Made by a program: the position numbers and the translations under genes. A DNA stretch of 64,000 nt. Source: Diphasiastrum complanatum (lineage: Eukaryota; Streptophyta; Lycopodiopsida; Lycopodiales; Lycopodiaceae). This document shows positions 56,496 through 64,000 of the stretch, piece by piece. Within the stretch, counting starts at the first letter, position 1. Each line of letters begins with the position of its first letter. A model generated the notes under the pieces. It saw only the letters and a program-made list of their open reading frames with translations. It had not been told where the DNA came from and ran no database searches. The stretch spans positions 30,592,519 to 30,656,518 of the forward strand of contig CM055101.1 of the NCBI GenBank assembly GCA_029204225.1, read 5' to 3'.

Positions 56496-58583
56496 ATGAC
56501 CACTCCTTAGGGACCTGATCAACCCCCAGAGAGAGGCATCGACGAACTTGAAACAGAAACCTTGGCTTTTAATATGGGGAAAGAACCCATGGAAGTGGAG
56601 GAACAGGAACAATTCGCCGAGGAACTCGATGAATTGGCTACCAAGGAGCAGTATCTCCACTTGGTAACAGAGGTGGATGAATTGAAACTGGCTTTTGCAA
56701 ATTTCAAATCCAGTATGGACGACTCATTCGCCGAGCTCAAAGGTTTAATTTTGAACTCCGTGAAAGGAAGCCTCCCATCAACTTCTCAGCCATCCCCTTC
56801 TCCACTTCCATCAGTTTCGGGTGAGCCTATGCGGTCTAACCCCAGTGTCTGCAAAGACTTAAAGCCTCCTACTTTTATTGGGGAAGAGAAGGATAGAAAC
56901 GCAGATATTCTACATACCTTCCTCAGCAAATGGAAGAGCATACATGCTCTTAAACAGAACCCTGACCATTTGCAAGCTATTGAGGCTAGTCTTTCTCTAG
57001 GGCCCATGGCCTATTAGTGGTGGTTAAACCTCCAGGAGACTGGGCAGGCTCCCCGGTCATGGAAGGCTTTTGAAGAAGCATTCCTAAGAGAGTTTCTACC
57101 AGAAAATGAACTTGATAGAGCCTGGGAAGCCTAGGAGAACACTGTAATGGACAAATCCTTAATCCATTATATCTCGCAGTATCGAGAAGCAATTTTAAAA
57201 ATAAAAAATGTGGATGACTATCAAAAAGTCAGAGGATTTGTCCGTGGCCTTAAAAGATGAATATAAAGTAGAGGTACAGAGAAACTCGCCTACTACCCTA
57301 GAGCAAGCTCTCAGATATGCTCAAATCTATGATGATTCAGTGGGTAGGAAGAAGGCGAGACAGCAACCTCTTTCTGAGCAGCCTCCTCAAAAAGACTTTC
57401 AATTTAAAAAGAAATTTTTAAAAAGAAAGAAAGAAGATAAAGTTAAGAGTGAAGCTCCTCATAAACGCCCATCGCTCATACAGCCCTTAAAACCAGAAGA
57501 TTTTGAAAAAGCCAAACAAGAATGTTTGTGCTTTGTGTGCATGGGCAAGGGACACACAGTCAGACAGTGTCCCAAGGGGCCATTCACACAAGTTCATCTT
57601 GTTCAGACAATAAGTTTTCCAAATGACTCGGCAGCTTCCGAGATTAAAGTGTTTCATGAAGACCATGAACATTGTTGCCAACTAACTTCTGCAATGCTAG
57701 CGAGACCCTTCAGCTTTGGGCCGCATGACCTAGTACGTATGCATGGGAAAGTTGGTAACCAATCAGTCAAAGTCATGGTTGATGATGGGGCGACCCATAA
57801 TTTTATCAACTACACCCTAGTTAAAAAACTCAGACTTCCAGAAGTACCTAGTCAGCATAGGTACATAGTTTCATTAGCTAAGGGTGAAGACAAAAAAATT
57901 TGGGAAACTATGGTAAGTAATTTAAATCTTGGTATTCAGGGGTATCAAGATGAAATAAACTTTCAGATAATGCACCTGGATTGCAAAAAAATTGTTCTCG
58001 GGAGAGATTGGCTCTACAGCTTAGGACCTTCCCTCCACAGAAATTATTACGAGAACACCCTCAACTTTCAGCATAAAGGCCGAGAGATCCAGTTGCATGG
58101 GGAGCATGATATTCCCAACAGCCCTATGGTCTGCAGTTCAGAGCTCTGTCAGTTAATCGGAGACAACAACCATCAAATATTCTTATGTGACTTTCAGTTT
58201 ATTCCAGAAGTTTCTATTTCTAGTTCTTTACAACAGAAAGTAAGTAAATTAGAAACTTTATTTTCTAAATTAAAGATGTTTTTCCTGAAGATTTTACCGC
58301 ATGGTTTACCACCTAGCAGAGATGTAGATCATGTAATAAACCTAGTACCAGGTACAGCACCTGTTTCTAAACCTCCGTATCGGGTCAGGCGAACAGAGGA
58401 TGAAGAAATAACTAGGCAGTTAACAGATTATCTTGGGAAAGGCCAAATTCAGACCAGTAGTTCACCATGGGCCTCACCAGTCCCATTGGTAAAAAAGGAG
58501 GGATCTATGCGACTTTGCATAGATTACAGAGCCCTCAATAAAGTCACAATTAAGAATAAGTACCCAATGCCTCGGGCAGACGA
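56496..58583 (+). pseudogene. Gypsy B gag-protease-RT, truncated in RT
   Basis: Gag begins at ATG 56496 (MTTP, then TAG at 56508) with an acidic coiled-coil-like N-terminus (EEQEQFAEELDELATKEQY). It has the retrotransposon gag core (WKAFEEAFLREFLP), further TAG codons at 57015 and 57133, and a zinc knuckle [14 protein letters not shown] (57532-57573). The protease has [12 protein letters not shown] (57775; DDG where DSG or DTG is usual) and [11 protein letters not shown]. The RT N-terminus has [19 protein letters not shown] and [18 protein letters not shown]. It stops at about 58583, exactly where hAT sequence begins, and the frame continues into it. Three nonsense codons and the missing RT core make it inactive. 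Confidence 0.92.
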
Positions 58584-58716
58584 GAGGGCATTCCTCCTTG
58601 CACAGTCTGTCAGCCCTAGCTGGAGAGTCCCTAGTTCAGAGCTTGTCCGTACACACATGTTGAGAGATAGGGTCGAGTCCTTGTCCAGAGAGATGGAGCC
58701 TCTACGCCGCCACTAG
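57208..58716 (+). CDS. Open frame fusing gypsy gag-PR-RT to hAT transposase
   Basis: A 502-codon frame. Residues 1 to about 458 are gypsy B (gag end, zinc knuckle, protease, RT start), and the last 44 ([20 protein letters not shown]...) are the DUF659 lead-in of a hAT transposase. The join near 58583 keeps the frame. The stop at 58714 replaces the Trp codon seen in other hAT copies (RRHWATYGC), and the hAT frame continues after it from 58738. There is no sign that the frame is expressed. Confidence 0.75.
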   Translation: MWMTIKKSEDLSVALKDEYKVEVQRNSPTTLEQALRYAQIYDDSVGRKKARQQPLSEQPPQKDFQFKKKFLKRKKEDKVKSEAPHKRPSLIQPLKPEDFEKAKQECLCFVCMGKGHTVRQCPKGPFTQVHLVQTISFPNDSAASEIKVFHEDHEHCCQLTSAMLARPFSFGPHDLVRMHGKVGNQSVKVMVDDGATHNFINYTLVKKLRLPEVPSQHRYIVSLAKGEDKKIWETMVSNLNLGIQGYQDEINFQIMHLDCKKIVLGRDWLYSLGPSLHRNYYENTLNFQHKGREIQLHGEHDIPNSPMVCSSELCQLIGDNNHQIFLCDFQFIPEVSISSSLQQKVSKLETLFSKLKMFFLKILPHGLPPSRDVDHVINLVPGTAPVSKPPYRVRRTEDEEITRQLTDYLGKGQIQTSSSPWASPVPLVKKEGSMRLCIDYRALNKVTIKNKYPMPRADERAFLLAQSVSPSWRVPSSELVRTHMLRDRVESLSREMEPLRRH

Positions 58717-60417
58717 GCCACATATGAATGCAGCATCATGTCCGATGGCTGGACTGATGTCAAGAGGAGGCCGATCCTCAACATCTTGGTCTCCAGCTAC
58801 ATGGGTACACAGTTTTTGAGAGCCGTGGATTGCAGTAGAGGGGGGAGAGTCATATCTGCAGATTTCATGTACGACGTCATTAGGTCTTCCATCCTATCCA
58901 TAGGCCCACAGCATGTCGTTACGGTGGTGACGGACAATGCCACCAACTGCGTTCAGATGGGTGTCCTGCTAGAGAGAGAGTTCCCTCACATCGTCCATAC
59001 CCCCTGTGCAGCGCACGGCATAGACCTTTTGATGGGGGACATAGGTGCACTTCCCTGGGTTAGAGCCATCGTCCGTGAGGCCCTCTTCCTGGTGACTTTT
59101 GTCACCCGGAAGAGGCGTGTTCTTGCCATGTTCCGAGTGTTCAGCCATCTGGACCTCCGTAAGCCAGCCCCCACACGCTTTGCATTCGACCTGGTGGTCA
59201 TCGACCATCTGATCAGGTGCAGGGCTCAGCTTCTACAGATGGTTGCCAGTGATCTTTGGCGTGCCAGTACATTTCAGCACACGGAGGATGGGGAGCACTT
59301 TTCTTCCACGGTGAGGGGAGACCAGTTCTCGAGGGATGCACAGACATTGTCAGGACTGCTTCGACCACTCTACATTGTGCTCCGTATGGCTGACAGCGAG
59401 GGGTCTGTTGTATGAGCTCATGGACCGGATCGGACAGTTCCTGCAGCTGCCCATCTTGCAACCAGACAGGTAAGCAAAATTGTTCTTTATCTTTTCAGTG
59501 TTTGCTAGTTTGTTTTTATGTCGATGTTAAGTTTTTTTGAAAATTTGCTTCGTCTTTGTGCAGGATGATGGAGCTGAGGTTCATCTGGGAGACGCGGTGG
59601 AACTACTTTCACAGGAGTATCCACAGCGTTGCACACATCTTGCATCCCCTCTTCCTCTCTTCGACACAGATATCAACAGGGAGCTCGAGGCGGATCGGCT
59701 TGAGTACATCTACAAGGTGGGTCCACACATTGGCTTGGATCCTATTAGACTCATGGAGGAGTTAGCTGCATTTCGTTTTGGCATGGGCACGTTCGGTCAC
59801 CCGGCTGCTCAGGATCCAGAGAGGAGGCAGCTCCCCATTACCTGGTGGACCATGTTCGGTAGCACCTATCCCTCCATACAACGTCTTGCACTGCGTGTCC
59901 TTTCTCAGGTATGCATCTCATTTCATCCTCCCTTGCTGTATTTCGTTGACGCTCCACCCGTGCACATGTGCTGAAGCATTTCATTGCACGTACCACAGGA
60001 TTGCGCTGCCTCCGTGTGTGAGCGTAACTGGAGCACATGGGCCCTGGTTCACACAAGGAGAAGAAACAGGCTGTCAGTGAGTCAGCTAGAGCGGTTGGTG
60101 TTCTGTAGCACCAACGCACGTCTCACCAGGAGACTGCCGACCATTACGAGCGCATTGCAGGTGATGGTCTATTCCCCCATAGCATGTTGGTTTACGTCTC
60201 ACTAAAATGTAGGTTGCCATTTTTTATCAAGTTGTTGTCCTGACACGCAATATTTTGACCTTGCAGACGAAGATATCTGATTTGGAGCGCCAGGTTGACT
60301 TGCCTACGGACAGCGTCCATCCCATGCCTGCAGATGACTTGGGCACACAGTTGATGGCAGAGAGAGAGAGAGAGCTTGGGCTTGAGCACAGATAACCTCC
60401 TTTGTATGAGGTAGAGT
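58584..60417 (+). pseudogene. hAT transposase copy 4, core to tail
   Basis: Exon 1 part to 59469 ([58 protein letters not shown]). A deletion of about 11 bp near 59406 shifts the frame. Exon 2 is 59564-59908 ([36 protein letters not shown]), with a one-base loss near 59660. Exon 3 is 59999-60160 ([32 protein letters not shown]), and exon 4 from 60267 stops at TAA 60394. Introns are GT/AG at the same places as in copy 1. Confidence 0.85.
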
Positions 60418-61062
60418 TCATTTGGCTTGCTTGGGGGCTAATGCGGAGGCAAACTGGGATGATGCTAGTGAGGAGTCCTCCTCCTCGGAGTCCTCCTCGT
60501 CAGAATTGGTGCACCATGCTGGAGGTCCGCTACCCGTCGCCCAGCTGGGAGAGTTCTTAGGCAGCAGAGCATTCGTGGCGCGCATCAGCCGCACTTGGAC
60601 AAAGAGGCCACACAGGCCGTGGCCAGCTTGATTTATGAGCTAAGCCTTCCATTTGCCATCACCGACTCTGAGCCCTTCAGAAGGGCATTCCGCCTTGCAC
60701 AGTCTGTCAGCCCTAGCTGGAGAGTCCCTAGTTCAGAGGTTGTCCGCACACATATGCTGAGAGATAGGGCCGAGTCCTTGTCTAGAGAGATGGAGCCTCT
60801 ACGCCGCCATTGGGCCACATACGGTTGTAGCATCATGTCCGATGGCTGGACTGATGTCAGGAGGAGGCCGATCCTCAACATCTTCGTCTCCAGCTACATG
60901 GGCACACAGTTTTTGAGGGCCGTGGATTGCAGCAGGGGGGGGAGAGTCATATCTGTAGAGTTCATGTTTGATGTCATCAGGTCTTCCATCCTGTCTATAG
61001 ACCCCCAGCATGTCATCACGTTGGTGACGGACAATGCCACCAATTGCATTCAGATGGGTGTC
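60418..61062 (+). pseudogene. hAT mosaic block: tail piece joined to transposase N-middle
   Basis: 60418-60510 resembles the acidic end of the tail (ANAEANWDDASEESSSSESS; compare 27600-27660). It is joined to the transposase middle ([47 protein letters not shown], up to NCIQMGVL at 61062). Exon order is therefore reversed relative to a normal copy. Confidence 0.7.
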
Positions 61063-62116
61063 CTACACTGGTACATCCTGGGTGCTGCCAAAGGGGGAGC
61101 CAGTGGAGTGGGTGCTGCCAAAGGGGGAGGACGTGGAGTGGGTGCTGCCACTGGAGAAGCCACTGTGGATGTGGGTGCTGCGAGAGAAAACCTGGTCACA
61201 GATGGTGGCTTGCCATGGAGACCTGGTGCTGCAGAAGTGGACGGCGATGGAGGGGCTGCAGGCCTGAGGAGCTGTGTGGTGCACATATACCCTCTGAGGA
61301 GCTGGAGGAACTGTGGGCACCTCGTGCGGCTGCTCTTGCTGGGACTCTGTGTATGGCATGCTGGCAAGAGATGAGGGGGGTGCCCTGACACTCGGCATCT
61401 GCTGGGCCTCTAAATCAAATGTGGCAATCAGGTCGTCCAACTGGGCATCTGAATACAAATGCTCTGGGCTCTGGGCCTCATCCTGTGCACCATCCACTAA
61501 ATCATCGTGTGCACCAACCTCTGAATCATCCCGTGCCTCATCATGTGCACCCTGTAGACCCTGCATGGCCTCCCAATCTGTGCAATCAAAGTCATCTGGT
61601 GCCTCCTCTGGTGTGCTGTCGTAGTAACGGCCATGACTCTGTGCTACACGCATCCAAACATCTGCGGGACCGGCATCTAAACCACTCTGCCCTCTGTCAA
61701 GAGCCTCCTCCATCATGTTGACATAGGTAGGTATGCCACTGGCCCCACCTGTGTGCCCTGCCTGTCTGCCGGTATAACCTGTGCAATGTGTCCCACCTCT
61801 GCCACGTGATGCACCTGTGACCCCTGCCCATGGCGTGTGCCATGCACCTGTATAATCTGCCTCATCCCTGTCTGGTCTGGCAAACACAACCCGAATGGGC
61901 TCATCCTCGTCATGCTCATCCTCTGACACTGTCTCATCTGCCTCATACAATGGAGGCTCTCTGTGCTCAAGCCCAAGCTCTCTCTCTCTCATCTCGGCAA
62001 GCTCCCTCTCTCTCTCTGCCATCAACTGTGTGCCCAGGTCATCTACAGGCATGGGATGGGTGTTGTCCGTAGGCAAGTCGACCTGGCGCACCAAATCTGA
62101 TATCTTCGTCTGCAAC
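61063..62116 (-). pseudogene. hAT transposase tail exon, inverted
   Basis: The minus-strand frame reads from about 62116 (TKISDLVRQVDLPTDNTHPM), through [40 protein letters not shown] and [20 protein letters not shown], to [17 protein letters not shown], then a shifted Pro/Ala repeat region ending at 61063. This is the longest uninterrupted version of the tail. The open frame runs from 62160 because the preceding sequence, from another copy, happens to stay open. Confidence 0.8.
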
Positions 62117-63362
62117 AGTGCACCCCACCTATGCTGCTGCACCCATCCCTGCCAGTGCATCCCACTCTCCCCATTCCACGTCTACAGCCGATGCATCCAC
62201 CAGTGCCTAGCCTGTCGCGTCATCGTCCATTCCCGTCACGGTTGGTGCACCGTGCTGGAGGTCCACCACCCGTCGCCCACCAGGGAGAGCCCATGCAGCA
62301 GACCATTCGCGGCGCGCATCAGCCGCACATGGACAGAGAGGCCACACAGGCCGTGGCCAGTCTGATTTACGAGCTGAACCTACCCTTTGCCGTCACCGAC
62401 TCTGAGCCCTTCAGAAGGGCCTTCCGCCTTGCATAGTCTGTCAGCCCTAGCTGGAGAGTCCCTAGTTCAGAGGTTGTCCGCACACACATCTTGAGGGATA
62501 GGGTCGAGTCCTTGTCTAGAGAGATGGAGCCTCTGCGTCGGCACTGGGCCACTTACGGTTGCAGCATCATGTCCGATGGCTGGACTGATGTCAGGAGGAG
62601 GCCGATCCTCAACATACTAGTCTCCAGCTGCATGGGCACACAGTTTTTGAGGGCAGTGGATTGCAGCAGGGGGGGCAGAGTCATATCTACGGATTTCATG
62701 TACGACGTCATTAGGTCTTCCATCCTAGCCATAGGCCCACAACATGTCGTCACGGTGGTGACGGACAATGCCACGAACTGCGTTCAGATGGGTGTCCTGC
62801 TAGAGAGAGAGTTCCCTCACATCGTCCATACCTCCTGTGCAGCGCACGACATAGACCTTTTGATGGGGGACATAGGTGCACTTCCCTGGGTTCGAGCCAT
62901 CGTCCGCGAGGCCCTCTTCCTGGTGACCTTTGTCACCCGGAAGAGGCGTGTTCTTGCCATGTTCCGGGTGTTCAGCCATCTGGACCTCCGTAAGCCAGCC
63001 CCCACACTCTTTGCATTCGACCTGGTGGTCATCGACCGTCTGATCAGGTGCAGGGCTCAGCTTCTATAGATGGTTGCCAGTGATCTTTGGTGTGCTAGTA
63101 CGTTTCAGCACACGGAGGATGGGGAGCACTTCTCTTCCACGGTGAGGGGAGACCAGTTCTGGAGGGATGCACAGACATTGTCAGGACTGCTTCGACCACT
63201 CTACATTGTGCTCCGCATGGCTGACAGCGAGGGGTCGACACTTGGACTGGTGTATGAGCTCATGGACCGGATTGGACAGTTCCTGCAACTGCCCATCTTG
63301 CAGCCAGAGAGGTAAGCAGTACAGTGTTGTAATTGTTCTTTATCTTTTCAATGGTTGCTAGT
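62117..63362 (+). pseudogene. hAT transposase exon 1, middle and end
   Basis: Runs from [18 protein letters not shown]-type sequence through [39 protein letters not shown] (from 62568), [26 protein letters not shown] and [15 protein letters not shown], to [10 protein letters not shown] and the donor GTAAGC at 63312. Stops at 62434 (TAG for CAG) and 63067 disable it. The intron continues to about 63362, where orientation flips. Confidence 0.82.
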
Positions 63363-63775
63363 TTGTGAAGGGATCTCTTCCACATCCTCGAAGGCCCCAG
63401 CAGTAGCATCCTGGGCCTGCTCGCGAGGCGGAGAGTCCATGAGAAAGTCGTAGACTGGGGGAGTGCGAGCAACAGTGGGTGGTGGTGGAACCGCAGTGGC
63501 AACTGGCGGACGCGATGGGACGGGATCCACCTGAATCTGAGCAGATGGGGGTGCGTGAGGCGGAACTGTCTGAGGGGGATGAGGGGCAAAGGGACTGGAG
63601 GAGGATGCACTCCCTCTCCTCGTGTGTGCCAGCCAAGCAGGCAGCAACTTTGGGTCAGCCACATAAGGAGCGGTGCAAAATCGGAGAATGCCCTCCGAAC
63701 TGGTGTTCTCCCCTACCACGAGCCGCGGCCCGTAGGTGTCCAGTACTCGCTGCCTGTCGGGGACGGTCATGCTGC
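63363..63775 (-). pseudogene. hAT transposase N-terminal segment, inverted
   Basis: The minus strand reads [38 protein letters not shown], a Pro-rich block and YDFLMDSPP, then EDVEEIPS. It corresponds to 44650-44260 of copy 1. Confidence 0.8.
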
Positions 63776-63825
63776 ACTGTTATGATACCGGCGGTACCAT
63801 ACCAGTGGTACCAGGGGACACTATG
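63776..63825 (+). mobile_element. hAT terminus (right-hand type)
   Basis: Ends ...CCAGTGGTACCAGGGGACACTATG. Its reverse complement, CATAGTGTCCCCTGGTACC, matches the other ends. Only about 50 bp of terminal sequence with GGTACC motifs remains before transposase sequence. Confidence 0.85.
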
Positions 63826-63857
63826 ATATATTATTATATATATATATATATATATAT
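63826..63857. repeat. AT-repeat spacer between two hAT ends
   Basis: ATATATTATT(AT)n, 32 bp, separating the end at 63825 from the start at 63858. Target duplications cannot be told apart in this sequence. Confidence 0.9.
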
Positions 63858-64000
63858 CATAGTTCCCTATGGTACCGCCATTATGGTACCGCGGTACCAT
63901 AATGGTGGTACTGCGGTTATGGTGCCGCCCTCAGACCAGCGGTACCAGGGCGGCACCACAAAAATAATATTTTTTTTTATTTTTTTGTTTTTTTTTTTTA
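63858..64000 (+). mobile_element. Start of another hAT element, cut by window end
   Basis: CATAGTTCCCTATGGTACC followed by dense GGTACC/GGTACCGC palindromes, then an A/T-rich run (ATATTTTTTTTTATTT), the same layout as the left end of copy 1 (40919-41080). The element continues beyond the window. Confidence 0.85.

Noticed and set aside
61050-61391. A 259-codon fusion of hAT transposase and a Gly/Val-rich domain (60595-61374)
   Set aside because: The Gly-rich part is the antisense reading of the inverted tail's Pro/Ala repeats, so the apparent domain is an artefact of the rearrangement.

Overview
The window is nuclear DNA of a land plant with a large, transposon-filled genome. The evidence is Ty1/copia and Ty3/gypsy retrotransposons primed by initiator tRNA-Met, BED/DUF659-type hAT DNA transposons, long (CT)n tracts, and one plant-specific host gene with spliceosomal introns. 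A fern, a gymnosperm or another TE-rich lineage would fit, but the sequence alone does not decide.

The host gene is a CBL-interacting protein kinase (CIPK; SOS2/CIPK24- or CIPK8-like) on the minus strand. Eight exons (52561 down to 32320) encode the end of the kinase domain, the NAF/FISL motif, the phosphatase-interaction region and the C-terminus, with good splice sites and open frames. The N-terminal kinase exons must lie beyond 64 kb. Every internal exon is a multiple of 3 and phase 0. The intron between the first two visible exons is 14.5 kb and is packed with transposons, and the intron before the first visible exon is longer than 11.4 kb.

Region by region. 0-8.5 kb: copia fragments, a broken unrecognised gene (3.5-5.5 kb), and a copia-derived element with an intact 563-codon frame. 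8.6-10.2 kb: a gypsy 3' end and LTR, a 213-bp CT tract and LTR scraps. 10.2-18.8 kb: two plus-strand copia copies that lack reverse transcriptase and share a 3' module with the 6.8-8.5 kb element, plus an opposite-strand copia LTR with four perfect CACACGTGTG palindromes. 18.8-20.4 kb: a promoter-like stretch and a poly-G run. 20.4-26.2 kb: a degenerate full-domain copia on the minus strand. 26.2-29.3 kb: the 3' part of a hAT element with a possible second, convergent gene. 29.3-31 kb: a copia 3' end and LTR. 31-38 kb: the CIPK 3' exons, one intron holding a perfect hAT MITE.

38-64 kb, CIPK introns: a small LTR element (39.0-40.9 kb) holds a complete hAT transposon (40919-45210) with an exact 8-bp target duplication. 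Next come a second, degenerate hAT family (45.8-49 kb) carrying a solo gypsy LTR, a gypsy LTR with internal sequence on both sides (50.1-50.9 kb), and a LINE scrap. After the CIPK exon at 52.4-52.6 kb, a minus-strand gypsy is interrupted by a plus-strand gypsy, which is cut in its reverse transcriptase and fused to a scrambled, partly inverted mosaic of hAT copies up to the window end.

The most unusual items are the RT-less copia lineage with its conserved 3' module, the GGTACC-studded CATAG-ended hAT family and its AACCGT relative, the convergent second frame in one hAT copy, and the in-frame gypsy/hAT fusion.
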